Shown: positions 37,189-47,180 of the stretch, in pieces
How positions within the stretch are numbered: position 1 is the first letter of the stretch
Layout of the letters: each line of letters starts with the position of its first letter
Position numbers and translations under genes: made by a program
The notes under the pieces: generated by a model
The model's input: only the letters and a program-made list of their open reading frames with translations
What the model was told of the DNA's origin: nothing
Databases searched by the model: none
Origin: Sinorhizobium sojae CCBAU 05684
GTDB taxonomy: Bacteria > Pseudomonadota > Alphaproteobacteria > Rhizobiales > Rhizobiaceae
NCBI RefSeq assembly: GCF_002288525.1
Contig: NZ_CP023067.1
Location: 3,348,501 to 3,412,500, forward strand
DNA length: 64,000 bases
Direction of reading: 5' to 3'

Positions 37189-37623
37189 ATGGCAAGCGAA
37201 CCGCTTTACATCAATGAGACGATCGTGATCGCCGGCTGGGAGCTGACGGAGCAATTCGTGCTGGCCGGCGGCCCGGGCGGTCAGAACGTCAACAAGGTGT
37301 CATCGGCCGTTCAGTTGTTCTTCGATATCCTGACGTCCCCGTCGTTGCCGGACCGCGTCAAGGCGAATGCGCTGAAGCTTGCCGGCCGCCGCGCCTCCAA
37401 AGACGGCGTGCTGATGATCGAGGCCAATCGCTTCCGCAGCCAGGAGCGCAATCGGGAGGACGCGCGCGAAAGACTGAAGGAACTGATCTTGAAGGCGGCC
37501 GCGCCGCCGCCTCCACCGCGCAGGAAGACAAAGCCGACGCGCGGGTCAGTCGAGAGGCGGCTGAAGGAGAAATCCGGTCGCGCGGAGATCAAGAGGCTGC
37601 GCACCCGGCCGGAAGGCGACTGA
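37189..37623 (+). CDS. arfB: Ribosome rescue peptidyl-tRNA hydrolase ArfB (YaeJ)
   Basis: A 144-residue protein with the release-factor catalytic motif GGPGGQNVNKV (GGQ at 30-32). A basic C-terminal tail (RRKTKPTRGSVERRL, EIKRLRTR) enters the mRNA channel of stalled ribosomes. It frees peptides from non-stop complexes. The small size and lack of stop-codon recognition domains separate it from RF1/RF2. It lies 70 bp before alkB. Confidence 0.93.
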   Translation: MASEPLYINETIVIAGWELTEQFVLAGGPGGQNVNKVSSAVQLFFDILTSPSLPDRVKANALKLAGRRASKDGVLMIEANRFRSQERNREDARERLKELILKAAAPPPPPRRKTKPTRGSVERRLKEKSGRAEIKRLRTRPEGD

Positions 37624-37692
37624 GGCGCCGACCCTCTTTCGGGCGCGGCGACAAGCGGCGCTGTAGTCCGGGCCGCACAAGGAAAGACCCCG

Positions 37693-38304
37693 ATGCAGGT
37701 GCTGCCGAAAGGCGTCAGGCATATTCCCGGCTTTCTCGACCGCAGCCGGCAGGAGCAACTGGTCGAAGCGATCCGCGATGTCGTCGCCGAAGCGCCGCTT
37801 TATAGGCCGGAAATGCCGAGGACGGGTAAGCCCCTGTCGGTGCGGATGACCAATTGCGGCGCGCTCGGCTGGGTGACGGATCGCGAAGGCGGCTATCGCT
37901 ATCAGGCGAAACATCCGCAGACCGGATGCCCCTGGCCGCCAATGCCGTATCTGCTCCTGGAGATCTGGCGCGCAGTTTCGGGGAGCGACAAGGCGCCCGA
38001 GGCCTGCCTCGTCAACTTCTATTCGGCCGACGCCCGCATGGGCCTGCATCAGGATCGGGACGAACTCGACCTCGAGACTGCGGTCGTGTCGATCTCGCTC
38101 GGGGACAGCTGCCTGTTCCGCGTCGGCGGCAAGAGCCGCGACGGCCAGACCATGTCCTTCAAGCTCGAAAGCGGCGATGTCGTCGTGCTCGGCGGCGAGG
38201 GCCGCCTCGCTTTCCATGGCGTCGACCGCATCTATCCGAATACTTCGACCTTGCTCAGGAACGGCGGCCGCCTCAATCTGACGCTCCGGCGGGTGAATCC
38301 GTAA
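37693..38304 (+). CDS. alkB: AlkB-type Fe(II)/2-oxoglutarate DNA dealkylase
   Basis: A 203-residue dioxygenase. The iron ligands are His119 and Asp121 in GLHQDRDE and His175 in AFHGVDRI. NFYSADARMG is the family motif, and Arg193 and Arg199 near the C-terminus would bind 2-oxoglutarate. It repairs 1-methyladenine and 3-methylcytosine by oxidative demethylation. The gene is transcribed with arfB and converges on coaA. Confidence 0.92.
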   Translation: MQVLPKGVRHIPGFLDRSRQEQLVEAIRDVVAEAPLYRPEMPRTGKPLSVRMTNCGALGWVTDREGGYRYQAKHPQTGCPWPPMPYLLLEIWRAVSGSDKAPEACLVNFYSADARMGLHQDRDELDLETAVVSISLGDSCLFRVGGKSRDGQTMSFKLESGDVVVLGGEGRLAFHGVDRIYPNTSTLLRNGGRLNLTLRRVNP

Positions 38305-38320
38305 TCATTGCCCGGGAATT

Positions 38321-38510
38321 ACTCCTCCCCAGCACAAAAACGGGGGGAGGGGCTGTCGTGCCCGCCGCGGCCGACTGCCCTTCTCAAAGGGGTTGAACTT
38401 TTCTCAAAGGGGTTGAACTTGTCTCACGGGCAACAAGGACCGGGGAAGGTGCCGCAGGTTAACCCCTCCCACCTGTGGGGACGGGTTGGGCAGGGTCTTT
38501 TCCCAAGAGA
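38321..38510. repeat. Intergenic repeat tract with a 20-bp tandem duplication
   Basis: Between convergent alkB and coaA, ACTCCTCCCC and GGGGGGAGGGG form a hairpin at 38331-38352. Then TTCTCAAAGGGGTTGAACTT occurs twice in exact tandem (38381-38400, 38401-38420). A third hairpin, CCCCTCCCA against TGGGGACGGG, follows near 38463-38487. The C/G-rich hairpins resemble degraded RIME sequence. No gene is seen in the tract. Confidence 0.6.
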
Positions 38511-38530
38511 GAGAGATAGAGAGGCGCTAA

Positions 38531-39526
38531 CTACAGCTTCCTCAACGCCACCGTTTGCGTGAGGTGGTTTTGTCCCTTCTGCAGAATGAGATCCGCGCGC
38601 GGCCGCGTCGGCAGGATGTTTTGGTGGAGGTTTTTCAGGTTGATGTTGTGCCAGAGCCCTTCGGCGATCGCCAGGGCCGCCTCCTCGCTGATCGTCGCAT
38701 AGCGATGGAAGAAGGACTGCGGGTTCTGGAAGGCCGTCTCGCGCAGGCGCATGAAGCGACTCACATACCAGTTGTGGATGAGACTTTCCTCGGCATCGAT
38801 GTAGATGGAGAAGTCGAAGAAGTCGGACACCATCGGCACGATCTTGCCGTCGGCGGGCAGATCGCGCGACTGCAGCACGTTGATCCCCTCGAAGATCAGG
38901 ATATCCGGCCGGTCGATGATCTGGAACTGGTCGGGAACGACGTCATAGGTGAGATGCGAATAGGTCGGCGCCATGACATTCGGCCGTCCGGCTTTAATCG
39001 CGGAGAGGAAGCGAAGCAGTGCGCCGATGTCGTAGCTCTCCGGGAAACCCTTGCGATCCATGAGGTTTTCCCGCTGCAGGAACGCATTGGGGTAGAGAAA
39101 GCCATCGGTGGTGATGAGATCGACCTTCGGGCTCGAGGGCCAGCGGGCGAGCAGCTCGGCAAGGATGCGGGCGGTCGTCGATTTGCCGACGGCAACCGAG
39201 CCGGCAATGCCGATGACGAAGGGGGTCTTCGTCTCGTCCGACATGCTGAGGAAGCGCTTGCGCTGCTGGAACAGGATCTGTGACGCCTCGACATGCGCGG
39301 AAAGAAGCCGGGACAATGACAGGTAGATGCGGCGCACCTCTCCGAGATCGACGGGGTCGTTGAGCGAGCGCAGCCGCTGCACCTCGTCGGCCGTCAGCGT
39401 CAGCGGCGTATCGGCGCGGAAGCGCGACCATTCCTCAGCGGAGAAGACGTGGTAGGGCGAATATTCGCCCCCCTGTAGATTGCCCGGAATGTCTGCCGGT
39501 TCGATGTCTTTCGCGGCGATGCTCAT
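38531..39526 (-). CDS. coaA: Pantothenate kinase (type I)
   Basis: A 331-residue P-loop kinase with [15 protein letters not shown] at about 105-119, the family segment [12 protein letters not shown] and [10 protein letters not shown]. It makes 4'-phosphopantothenate, the first step to CoA. The N-terminus [16 protein letters not shown] is typical. Its ATG overlaps the hisE stop by 4 nt, so it is the last gene of the histidine operon, as in other rhizobia. Confidence 0.96.
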   Translation of the reverse strand: MSIAAKDIEPADIPGNLQGGEYSPYHVFSAEEWSRFRADTPLTLTADEVQRLRSLNDPVDLGEVRRIYLSLSRLLSAHVEASQILFQQRKRFLSMSDETKTPFVIGIAGSVAVGKSTTARILAELLARWPSSPKVDLITTDGFLYPNAFLQRENLMDRKGFPESYDIGALLRFLSAIKAGRPNVMAPTYSHLTYDVVPDQFQIIDRPDILIFEGINVLQSRDLPADGKIVPMVSDFFDFSIYIDAEESLIHNWYVSRFMRLRETAFQNPQSFFHRYATISEEAALAIAEGLWHNINLKNLHQNILPTRPRADLILQKGQNHLTQTVALRKL

Positions 39527-39846
39527 GGATTCTGCCGGTTTGCCTTTTCCTGCAGGCCGGATTGTCCGGTCCGGCTGGCAAGTTCACTCATCACATCCTG
39601 CAACGGGACGGCGGCGATATTCAATACGACCATAAGATGATAGAGGAGATCGGCACTCTCATCGATCAGATTTTCGCGGTCGTTCGTCAACGCCGCGATG
39701 ACCGTTTCGACCGCTTCCTCTCCGAGTTTCTTTGCCGCCTTGCGCTGGCCGCCGGCGACCAGTTTGGCGGTCCAGGAGTCCTCCGCCGCCGCCTTGGCGC
39801 GGGTCGCGACAATCCGTTCGAGGTCGGAGAGCGTGAATTCGGTCAT
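39523..39846 (-). CDS. hisE: Phosphoribosyl-ATP pyrophosphatase
   Basis: A 107-residue all-alpha MazG-like enzyme with [15 protein letters not shown] and [13 protein letters not shown], where the acidic residues bind metal. It removes pyrophosphate from PR-ATP in the second step of histidine synthesis. ATG 39846 is the start; the open frame further upstream overlaps hisF and is a shadow. It is separate from HisI, unlike the enterobacterial HisIE fusion. Confidence 0.95.
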   Translation of the reverse strand: MTEFTLSDLERIVATRAKAAAEDSWTAKLVAGGQRKAAKKLGEEAVETVIAALTNDRENLIDESADLLYHLMVVLNIAAVPLQDVMSELASRTGQSGLQEKANRQNP

Positions 39847-39862
39847 GACGGGCTCCTTTGGG

Positions 39863-40639
39863 TTAGTCGAGCCGCATGGCGATGCCATGCTCGGCCATGT
39901 AGCGCTTGGCTTCGCCGATGCTGTAGGTGCCGAAGTGGAAAATGGACGCCGCAAGCACGGCCGTCGCATGGCCGTCGCGGATGCCTTCGACGAGATGGTC
40001 GAGCGTACCGACGCCGCCCGAGGCGATGACCGGCGCACGCACGGCATCCGCAATCGCGCGCGTCAGCGGGATGTCGTAACCGGCTTTCGTGCCGTCGCGA
40101 TCCATCGACGTCAGCAGGATTTCGCCGGCGCCGAGATCGACGACCTTGCGCGCGAATTCGATCGCGTCGATACCCGTCGGCTGGCGACCGCCATGGGTGA
40201 AGATCTCCCAACGGTCTTCCTCGCCCGGCGTCGAGACCTTTTTCGCGTCGATGGCGACGACGATGCACTGGTTGCCGAACTTGTCGGCGGCTTCGGCGAC
40301 GAAATCCGGGTTCTTCACCGCCGCCGTGTTAATAGACACCTTGTCGGCGCCGGCAAGCAGGAGCTTGCGGATATCGGCCACCTGGCGCACGCCGCCGCCG
40401 ACGGTGAGCGGCATGAAGCATTGCTCGGCGGTGCGGGCGACGACGTCGAAGATCGTCTCGCGATTGTCGGAGGAGGCAGTGATGTCGAGGAAGCAGAGCT
40501 CGTCGGCACCGGCCGCATCATAGGCTCTCGCCGCCTCGACCGGATCGCCGGCATCGATGAGGTCGACGAAGTTGACGCCCTTGACGACGCGGCCGTCTTT
40601 GACATCGAGGCAGGGAATTACGCGGGCTTTCAGGGTCAT
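39863..40639 (-). CDS. hisF: Imidazole glycerol phosphate synthase cyclase subunit
   Basis: A 258-residue beta/alpha barrel. Asp12 in IPCLDVKDG is one catalytic acid, and Asp in VVAIDAKKV is in the second half-barrel. It uses ammonia from HisH to make IGP and AICAR. The gene overlaps the hisA stop by 4 nt and is 16 bp before hisE. The length is normal. Confidence 0.97.
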   Translation of the reverse strand: MTLKARVIPCLDVKDGRVVKGVNFVDLIDAGDPVEAARAYDAAGADELCFLDITASSDNRETIFDVVARTAEQCFMPLTVGGGVRQVADIRKLLLAGADKVSINTAAVKNPDFVAEAADKFGNQCIVVAIDAKKVSTPGEEDRWEIFTHGGRQPTGIDAIEFARKVVDLGAGEILLTSMDRDGTKAGYDIPLTRAIADAVRAPVIASGGVGTLDHLVEGIRDGHATAVLAASIFHFGTYSIGEAKRYMAEHGIAMRLD

Positions 40640-41382
40640 GGGTTCATCCCTTTTCGCGCATCGCGGATCAGAGCCAGCGCCTCCTTCGGGTCGATCCGCC
40701 CGTCATAGAGCGCCCGCCCGGAAATCGCCCCTTCGAGCTTGTGCGCGTCAGGCTGTGTCAGCCGGCGGATGTCATCCATCGAGGCAAGGCCACCGGAGGC
40801 GATCACCGGAATGGAAACGGCGTTTGCAAGCTCCAGGGTCGAGTCCCAGTTGATGCCGGTGAGGATGCCGTCGCGATCGATATCGGTATAGATGATCGCC
40901 GCGACGCCGGCTCCCTCGAACTTTTTCGCGAGCTCGATCACCCCGAGTTCGGAGGCCTCCGCCCAGCCCTCGACGGCCACCTTGCCGCCCTTTGCGTCGA
41001 TGCCGACCGCAACCCGGCCCGGGAACTTGTGGCAGGCCTCGATCACCAGCGCCGGGTCGCGAACGGCAACCGTGCCGAGGATGACGCGGGCGAGCCCGCG
41101 GGAGAGCCAGTTCTCGATATGCTCGAGCGCGCGGATGCCGCCGCCGAGCTGCACCGGATTGTGCGTGGCCTTGAGGATGGCGTCGACCGCGGTGCCGTTG
41201 ACCGTCTCGCCGGCAAAGGCGCCGTTCAGGTCGACGACATGCAGCCATTCGAAGCCCTGCTCCTCGAAGGCGCGCGCCTGGGCGGCCGGATCGGCATTGT
41301 AGACGGTCGCCTGGTCCATGTCGCCGAGCTTCAGACGCACGCATTGGCCGTCTTTGAGGTCGATTGCGGGAAAGAGAATCAT
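40636..41382 (-). CDS. hisA: ProFAR isomerase
   Basis: A 248-residue barrel homologous to HisF. Asp8 in FPAIDLKDG and Asp in [10 protein letters not shown] are the catalytic acids. It performs the Amadori rearrangement of ProFAR to PRFAR. It lies 34 bp after hisH and overlaps hisF by 4 nt. Confidence 0.97.
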   Translation of the reverse strand: MILFPAIDLKDGQCVRLKLGDMDQATVYNADPAAQARAFEEQGFEWLHVVDLNGAFAGETVNGTAVDAILKATHNPVQLGGGIRALEHIENWLSRGLARVILGTVAVRDPALVIEACHKFPGRVAVGIDAKGGKVAVEGWAEASELGVIELAKKFEGAGVAAIIYTDIDRDGILTGINWDSTLELANAVSIPVIASGGLASMDDIRRLTQPDAHKLEGAISGRALYDGRIDPKEALALIRDARKGMNP

Positions 41383-41416
41383 GGGTTCGTCCGATCAGAA
41401 GAGCGCCCGCGAAGCG

Positions 41417-42067
41417 TCACGGCTGCCAGCGCAAGAAGTTCGAGATGAGGGCGAGGCCGAGCGTCTGGCTCTTTTCCGGGTGGAATTGCGCGCCCGCTTT
41501 GTTGCCAGTGGCGACGAAGGCCGTCACCGGTTCACCATATTCCGTGACGGCAACCACATCCGCCGGGTTCTCGGCGGATAGGTGATAGGAGTGCACGAAA
41601 TAGGCATGCAGGCCGTCTTCGCCGGTCGGAATGTCTTCGAAGAGCGCGTGTGCCCGGGTGAGCCGCAGCGTATTCCAGCCGATCTGCGGAATCTTCAGCG
41701 CAGTGTCCCTTGGTGTCATTTCGACGACATCGCCGGGGATCCAGCCGAAGCCCCGGGTGATCGTTTTTTCGAGACCGCGCGAGGACATGAGCTGCATGCC
41801 GACGCAGATGCCGAGGAAGGGCCGCCCGGCCGTCTCCACCGCCTGCGTCAAAGCCTCCTCCATACCGGTGACGGCGGCGAGCCCCTGGCGGCAATCCGCG
41901 TAGGCACCGACGCCCGGCAGCACAATGCGATCGGCCGAAGCCACCCGCTCCGGCCGGTCCGTCAGTTCGATCTCCGCGGCGATGCCGGCTTCGCGCGCAG
42001 CCCGCTCGAAAGCTTTGGTGGCCGAGCGCAGGTTGCCCGATCCATAGTCAATGATGGCGACCCGCAT
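41417..42067 (-). CDS. hisH: Imidazole glycerol phosphate synthase glutaminase subunit
   Basis: A 216-residue class I glutamine amidotransferase. The triad is Cys88 in GICVGMQLM with His196 and Glu198 in FHPEKSQ. It supplies ammonia to HisF. The ATG overlaps the stop of the preceding membrane-protein gene by 1 nt (TGATG). Confidence 0.97.
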   Translation of the reverse strand: MRVAIIDYGSGNLRSATKAFERAAREAGIAAEIELTDRPERVASADRIVLPGVGAYADCRQGLAAVTGMEEALTQAVETAGRPFLGICVGMQLMSSRGLEKTITRGFGWIPGDVVEMTPRDTALKIPQIGWNTLRLTRAHALFEDIPTGEDGLHAYFVHSYHLSAENPADVVAVTEYGEPVTAFVATGNKAGAQFHPEKSQTLGLALISNFLRWQP

Positions 42068-42537
42068 CAGCGCTCTCCATACGATTCAAAGAAGTCGGGG
42101 CCGGTGGAATTTTCCGTCCGTTCCGTCCCGGACCATTCGACCGACCGCAATGGCGTGGCGTTTTTGGAATGCGCGGTCGCGGTCGAGTAATAGATCCGCT
42201 CCGCCGTCGCGAGGTCCCGCGCCGGAACGATCCTGCGCAGCGTCCAGTCCTTGGCTGAGAGCAGCCCGGCTATGACGAGCGGCCCCTCAAGCGAGACCAG
42301 CAGGCTGAGCGCAAGGTGCATGAGGAGGGCCGGGACGAAGCCGCCGGGTAGAGTCGAGAAAGAGATCAACAGAATCTGCAGGACGGCAACCGGGATTCCC
42401 AGGAGCCATGCCCGCTTGGCGATCAGCCAGAGCGCGGGGAAGAAGAAGGCTGGCCAGGAAAAGCCGTCGGCGACGAAACGCGCCCTTTCATCGTCGGCGG
42501 CGGCACCGGGCGGGGTCAGGATGAGATAGGATGCCAT
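42067..42537 (-). CDS. DUF2628 membrane protein in the histidine operon
   Basis: A 156-residue protein opening [11 protein letters not shown]. Hydrophobic segments lie at about residues 28-44 ([16 protein letters not shown]) and 48-93. The tail is soluble. The DUF2628 family occurs between hisB and hisH in rhizobia, but its role is unknown. It starts 26 bp after the hisB stop and is coupled to hisH. An apparent long frame running back to 44208 is not real, because it crosses hisB and hslV on wrong frames. Confidence 0.82.
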   Translation of the reverse strand: MASYLILTPPGAAADDERARFVADGFSWPAFFFPALWLIAKRAWLLGIPVAVLQILLISFSTLPGGFVPALLMHLALSLLVSLEGPLVIAGLLSAKDWTLRRIVPARDLATAERIYYSTATAHSKNATPLRSVEWSGTERTENSTGPDFFESYGER

Positions 42538-42563
42538 GATCTTCAAACCAGTATTTAGCCGGC

Positions 42564-43172
42564 TCAGGCGAGCGTCCCCTTCGTCGAGGGAACGCGTCCA
42601 GCCTGGCGCGGGTCGATTTCGGTTGCGGTGCGAAGCACGCGGGCGACGGATTTGAAGCAGGTTTCGGCGATATGGTGGTTGTTCGCGCCGTAGATGTTCT
42701 GCACATGCAGCGTGATGCCGGCGTGCTGGGCGAAAGCCTGGAAGAACTCCCGCACGAGTTCCGTGTCGAAGGTGCCTATCTTGGGCGAGGAGAAGGCTAC
42801 ATTCCAGACGAGAAAGGGCCGGCCCGAAACATCGACGGCGGCGCGGGTCATCGTCTCGTCCATGGCTAGGTCGATCGAGGCATAGCGCGTGATGCCGCGG
42901 CGATCGCCGAGCGCCTTGGCGATTGCCTGGCCGATCGCAATGCCGGTATCCTCGACGGTGTGGTGGTCGTCGACATGCAGGTCGCCCTCTGTGCTGATCT
43001 CCATGTCGATCAGCGAATGGCGCGCAAGCTGATCCAGCATGTGATCGAAGAAGCCAACCCCGGTCGTGACCTTCGACGCGCCCGTTCCGTCGATATTGAC
43101 GGAGACGGAAACGTCCGTTTCGTTCGTCTTTCGCGAAACCTGGCCGGTTCGGCTGGGCATGACGTCTGCCAT
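42564..43172 (-). CDS. hisB: Imidazoleglycerol-phosphate dehydratase
   Basis: A 202-residue monofunctional dehydratase with the manganese-binding histidine motifs [19 protein letters not shown] and NNHHIAE. It lacks the phosphatase domain of the bifunctional enterobacterial HisB. It is the first gene of the minus-strand operon hisB-DUF2628-hisHAFE-coaA. It is divergent from hslV. Confidence 0.97.
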   Translation of the reverse strand: MADVMPSRTGQVSRKTNETDVSVSVNIDGTGASKVTTGVGFFDHMLDQLARHSLIDMEISTEGDLHVDDHHTVEDTGIAIGQAIAKALGDRRGITRYASIDLAMDETMTRAAVDVSGRPFLVWNVAFSSPKIGTFDTELVREFFQAFAQHAGITLHVQNIYGANNHHIAETCFKSVARVLRTATEIDPRQAGRVPSTKGTLA

Positions 43173-43491
43173 CAGGCTCTCCTGTCTGCGCTCGACCCCG
43201 AAAAGTGCACAAGAGGCAACGGAGCGTGCAGCGATTCAATGTGGTACATCGACCTTTGCGCGTCTGATAGGACGCGCGTCGCTGTAAGAGCCGCTCCATA
43301 TCAGGCGGGGCGCGAAATATCCAGAACTGCAACGGAAATTCGATCGGCCCAGGCCCGGATGCAAAGCCAGGGAGGGAATGGCGGGGCGGCGCATTTGCAA
43401 TTGTGGCGAGCCGACTTACATAGGCCCCAAGCAACCAGGCCCGGGTCGGGCTGCAACGCCCCGGATCCGCGGGGCCAACAGGTAGTTTCAC
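43173..43491. other. Divergent promoter region between hisB and hslV
   Basis: The 319-bp gap holds no convincing gene. TTGCAA (43395-43400) and TTACAT (43416-43421) are 15 bp apart and could be a heat-shock-type promoter for hslV, but both the spacing and the match are imperfect. I see no terminator or clear operator here. Confidence 0.3.
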
Positions 43492-44049
43492 ATGAGCGAA
43501 CACAATCCCTACGGAACGATGCACGCGACCACCATCATCACGGTGCGCAAGGGCGGCAAGGTGGTGATGGCCGGCGACGGCCAGGTCAGCCTTGGCCAGA
43601 CGATCATGAAGGGCAATGCGCGCAAGGTCCGTCGTCTCTTGAAGGGCGACGTGATTGCCGGCTTCGCCGGCGCAACGGCGGATGCCTTCACGCTTCTCGA
43701 GCGCCTGGAAGCGAAGCTCGAACAATATCCCGACCAGCTGATGCGTGCGGCCGTGGAACTTGCCAAGGATTGGCGCACCAGCAAGTATCTGCGGAACCTC
43801 GAGGCCATGATGCTGGTTGCCGACAGATCGTTGACGCTGGCGATTACCGGCAACGGCGACGTGCTCGAGCCGGAGCACGGGACGATCGCCATCGGTTCGG
43901 GCGGGAATTACGCGCTTGCGGCTGCGCGCGCCCTGATGGACAGTGACAAATCTGCGGAAGAGATTGCCCGGCGCGCACTGGAAATCGCCGGCGATATTTG
44001 CGTCTACACCAACCACAGCATCGTTGTGGAGACACTGGATGCCGACTGA
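43492..44049 (+). CDS. hslV: HslV peptidase subunit (ClpQ)
   Basis: A 185-residue proteasome-related peptidase. Thr13 in [13 protein letters not shown] is the likely mature N-terminal nucleophile after removal of a 12-residue propeptide. [20 protein letters not shown] follows. It forms the double hexameric chamber closed by HslU. Its stop codon lies inside the next gene, overlapping it by 11 nt. Confidence 0.97.
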   Translation: MSEHNPYGTMHATTIITVRKGGKVVMAGDGQVSLGQTIMKGNARKVRRLLKGDVIAGFAGATADAFTLLERLEAKLEQYPDQLMRAAVELAKDWRTSKYLRNLEAMMLVADRSLTLAITGNGDVLEPEHGTIAIGSGGNYALAAARALMDSDKSAEEIARRALEIAGDICVYTNHSIVVETLDAD

Positions 44050-44557
44050 CCGGGCAGAGGTGAGTTTCGAGCCGATGGCCGAGCGCCACCTGCCGATGCT
44101 CCTTGCCTGGCTGTCGGAGCCGCATGTCCGCCAATGGTGGGGTGACCCGGATGTGGAACTCGGATTGATCCGCGACGGTTGTGAGACGGGAGAGGTCGAT
44201 GGTTTCATCTTCCATATCGAAGGTGAACCGGCCGGTTACATCCAATCCTGGATCCCCTCGCAATATGACGACGAAGCCTGGGCGGGCGAACTTTCGGCCG
44301 ACACGTCCGGCGTCGACATCTTCGTCGGCCCGCCCGAAATGACCGGCAAAGGCGTTGCCGCGCTCGCGCTCCGTTCCTTCGCGGCTAGGCTGTTCGAGAA
44401 AGGTGCCGAGCGTATCGTTATCGACCCGGATGCCGGCAACCACCGCGCGGTCAGAGCCTATACGAAGGCCGGTTTCGTACCCTTCGGCGAATGGATAGAC
44501 GAGTCCGGCCGGACCCTCCTGATGGAGCTGACGCGGACCGAGTTTGAGAGGAATTGA
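44039..44557 (+). CDS. GNAT acetyltransferase (AAC(6')-like) between hslV and hslU
   Basis: A 172-residue N-acetyltransferase of the Acetyltransf_8 type. It has [14 protein letters not shown] near the N-terminus, an acetyl-CoA loop region around [14 protein letters not shown], and [19 protein letters not shown] 44039 overlaps hslV by 11 nt, and the stop overlaps the hslU ATG by 1 nt, so it is co-translated with the protease. Relatives modify aminoglycosides, but nothing here shows resistance. The role may be acetylation of a small molecule or a protein. Confidence 0.85.
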   Translation: MPTDRAEVSFEPMAERHLPMLLAWLSEPHVRQWWGDPDVELGLIRDGCETGEVDGFIFHIEGEPAGYIQSWIPSQYDDEAWAGELSADTSGVDIFVGPPEMTGKGVAALALRSFAARLFEKGAERIVIDPDAGNHRAVRAYTKAGFVPFGEWIDESGRTLLMELTRTEFERN

Positions 44558-45861
44558 TGACCAACTTTTCACCCAGAGAAATCGTGTCGGAGCTCGACCG
44601 CTACATTATCGGCCAGAAGGACGCGAAGCGCGCGGTGGCGATCGCCCTGCGCAACCGCTGGCGCCGGCAGCAGCTCAGCGACGAGCTGCGCGACGAGGTC
44701 ATGCCGAAGAACATTCTGATGATCGGCCCGACCGGCGTCGGCAAGACCGAGATTTCCCGCCGCCTTGCCAAGCTCGCCGGCGCCCCCTTCATCAAGGTGG
44801 AGGCCACCAAGTTCACCGAGGTCGGCTATGTCGGCCGGGACGTCGAGCAGATCGTGCGCGATCTTGTGGAGGTCGGCATCGCGCTCGTGCGCGAGAAAAA
44901 GCGGGCCGAAGTGAAGGCGAAGGCGCACCAGAATGCGGAAGAGCGGGTGCTGGATGCGCTCGTCGGCGCGACGGCTTCCCCGGCGACGCGCGATTCCTTC
45001 CGCAAGAAGCTGCGTGCCAACGAGCTCGACGACAAGGAGATCGAGATCGATATTGCCGACGCGGGCATGCCGGGCACGCTGGAGATTCCAGGCATGCCAG
45101 GTGCCAATATCGGCGTGTTGAACCTGTCGGAAATGTTCGGCAAGGCGCTCGGCGGCAGGACGAAGAAGGTCAAGACGACGGTCAAGGAATCTTACGGGAT
45201 CCTGATCAACGACGAATCCGACAAGCTGCTCGACACTGAGCAGATCCAGCGTGAGGCGGTCGCCTCGGCTGAAAACGACGGTATCGTCTTCCTCGACGAG
45301 GTCGACAAGATCGCGGCCCGCGAGGGCGGCTTCGGCGCCGGCGTTTCGCGCGAAGGCGTCCAGCGGGACCTGCTGCCTCTGGTCGAAGGCACGACGGTCG
45401 CGACGAAATACGGGCCGGTGAAGACGGACCATATCCTCTTCATCGCGTCCGGCGCTTTTCATGTTTCGAAGCCGTCGGATCTGCTGCCGGAACTGCAGGG
45501 CCGTCTGCCGATCCGGGTCGAGCTGCGTGCTTTGACCAAGGAGGACTTCCGCCGCATCCTGACGGAAACCGAGGCCAGCCTCATCCGCCAGTACAAGGCG
45601 CTGCTCGAGACGGAGGGCGTGGTCCTGGACTTCACCGAGGATGCGATCGACGCGCTTGCGGAAGTCGCCGTCCAGCTGAACGCCAATGTCGAGAATATCG
45701 GCGCCCGCCGGCTGCAGACGGTGATGGAGCGCGTCCTGGACGACATCTCCTTCGACGCGCCGGATCGCGGCGGTCACACCATGATGATCGACGCGGAATA
45801 TGTCCGCAAACATGTGGGCGACCTTGCGGCCAACACCGACCTGTCGCGCTACATTCTGTGA
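44557..45861 (+). CDS. hslU: HslU ATPase subunit (ClpY)
   Basis: A 434-residue AAA+ unfoldase. It has Walker [10 protein letters not shown], pore loop GYVGRDVE, Walker B VFLDEVDK, an inserted I-domain at about 110-230 and the C-terminal LSRYIL that docks into HslV. ATG 44557 is preferred to the TTG at 44554, with GAGAGGA upstream. The gene ends at a clear terminator. Confidence 0.97.
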   Translation: MTNFSPREIVSELDRYIIGQKDAKRAVAIALRNRWRRQQLSDELRDEVMPKNILMIGPTGVGKTEISRRLAKLAGAPFIKVEATKFTEVGYVGRDVEQIVRDLVEVGIALVREKKRAEVKAKAHQNAEERVLDALVGATASPATRDSFRKKLRANELDDKEIEIDIADAGMPGTLEIPGMPGANIGVLNLSEMFGKALGGRTKKVKTTVKESYGILINDESDKLLDTEQIQREAVASAENDGIVFLDEVDKIAAREGGFGAGVSREGVQRDLLPLVEGTTVATKYGPVKTDHILFIASGAFHVSKPSDLLPELQGRLPIRVELRALTKEDFRRILTETEASLIRQYKALLETEGVVLDFTEDAIDALAEVAVQLNANVENIGARRLQTVMERVLDDISFDAPDRGGHTMMIDAEYVRKHVGDLAANTDLSRYIL

Positions 45862-45907
45862 CCTTTCTGCCGGCTTTCAGCGAAAAGCCGCTCATCGCTC
45901 GATGGTA

Positions 45908-45944
45908 CGGGCGCCGGCCACTCGACAGGCGCCCGCATTTTTTC
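45908..45944 (+). terminator. Intrinsic terminator of hslV-GNAT-hslU
   Basis: CGGGCGCC (45908-45915) and GGCGCCCG (45928-45935) form an 8-bp stem over a 12-nt loop, followed by CA and T6. It lies 46 bp past the hslU stop. Confidence 0.85.
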
Positions 45945-46059
45945 TAGAGCGAAGGCGATCAGCCGGAACAGGGCATGATTCCGACATTATTCTGCCTTAC
46001 GCGGCCCGCGCCGACCGGATCGGGTCCCTCCGGGAAAGAAGTTCACAGGAATACAGATC

Positions 46060-47010
46060 GTGCGTCTCACCGCTTGTCTTTTCGCCATCGCCACGCTTTG
46101 CTTCGCCGTCGCCAAGCCGGCTGTGGCCGAGATCCGCATGGTGCCCGAAGGCAACCGGCATGCAGAGCAGCCGGACGTTCCCGGCGCCTCCGTTCGCCGC
46201 ACCAGGGCAGGTCGAACCTCTTTCGACGCGAAGTACGAGAAGGTGCGCGATCTCCTCGCCTCCGACCGCAACCTGATCGCCAAGATCACGCAGATTTCGG
46301 CGGCCTACGGCATAGCGCCCATTCACATGATCGGCGCCATCGTCGGCGAGCACACCTATAACGTCGACGCCTATGACCGCCTGCAGGCCTATTACGTCAA
46401 GGCGGCCGCCTATGCCGGCAACAGCTTCCACTTCGGCTATAACGGTGAGTCGATCGGCGAATTCGTCCAGCGCTCGCAATTTGGTGCATGCGCGGACAAG
46501 AAGACCTCCTATGCGCTGTGGAGCTGCCGCGAGGCGGTATGGGAACGCGAGTTCCGTGGCCGCGTCGTCGTCGGCAAGGCCTTCCCGAACAATCGCTTCA
46601 GTGCGGTGTTCTTCCAGCCCTTCTTCGCCGGCCAGACCTTCGGCCTCGGCCAGATCAACCCGCTGACGGCGTTGAAGCTGACGGACATGGTGTCGCGCGT
46701 TTCCGGATATCCCCGGCTTGACGAAAGCAACGCGGCCAGCGTCTACGCGGCGATCATGGACCCCGACGTCTCGCTCGCCTACATGGCCGCAAGCATCCGC
46801 CATTCGATCGACGTCTATCGCTCGATCGCCGGCGTTGACATCTCCAACAATCCCGGGATCACGGCAACGCTCTACAATGTCGGCAATCCGGATGGGCGCG
46901 CCACGGCCCTTGCTGCGAAGAATGCGGACGGCGAGGTGCATTGGCCGGAAGAAAACTACTACGGCTGGCTCGTTAACGACCGGCGCGCGGAGCTCGAAGC
47001 GCTGCTCTGA
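46060..47010 (+). CDS. DUF1402 secreted protein, lysozyme-like fold candidate
   Basis: A 316-residue protein with a signal peptide (MRLTACLFAIATLC, likely cleavage after AVA near 23). Motifs GAIVGEHTYN and FGLGQINPLTALKL resemble the Glu and the GLMQ-type loop of lytic transglycosylases. The family is DUF1402, and muralytic activity is inferred, not shown. GTG 46060 is the start used. It lies after the hslU terminator and ends 33 bp before a parS-like palindrome. Confidence 0.75.
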   Translation: MRLTACLFAIATLCFAVAKPAVAEIRMVPEGNRHAEQPDVPGASVRRTRAGRTSFDAKYEKVRDLLASDRNLIAKITQISAAYGIAPIHMIGAIVGEHTYNVDAYDRLQAYYVKAAAYAGNSFHFGYNGESIGEFVQRSQFGACADKKTSYALWSCREAVWEREFRGRVVVGKAFPNNRFSAVFFQPFFAGQTFGLGQINPLTALKLTDMVSRVSGYPRLDESNAASVYAAIMDPDVSLAYMAASIRHSIDVYRSIAGVDISNNPGITATLYNVGNPDGRATALAAKNADGEVHWPEENYYGWLVNDRRAELEALL

Positions 47011-47042
47011 GCCGGACCGCGCCGCGACCGGCGCCGTCAGCG

Positions 47043-47058
47043 TGCTTCACGTGAAACC
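47043..47058. other. parS-like palindrome after the DUF1402 gene
   Basis: TGCTTCACGTGAAACC matches TGTTTCACGTGAAACA at 14 of 16 bases. It lies in the 170-bp gap before the P450 gene. The same positions 3 and 16 differ as in the site at 37042-37057. Confidence 0.35.
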
Positions 47059-47180
47059 GGCCCTTGATTGCGCCGCCAAAAGCTGAAACGCTGACAAAGC
47101 CCGCACGTCTGCTCAGACGCGCGAAGGCTGCTGCAGCACCTTCAATTGCGGCAGTCGGCGATCAGGAAAGGCACCTCGTC

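Noticed and set aside
42067..44208. A 713-codon minus-strand frame running through hisB and hslV
   Set aside because: Only the last 156 codons are real (DUF2628). The rest crosses hisB and hslV out of frame.
44039..44557. Aminoglycoside resistance gene
   Set aside because: The acetyltransferase resembles AAC(6') only at family level and sits in a conserved protease operon, so resistance is not supported.
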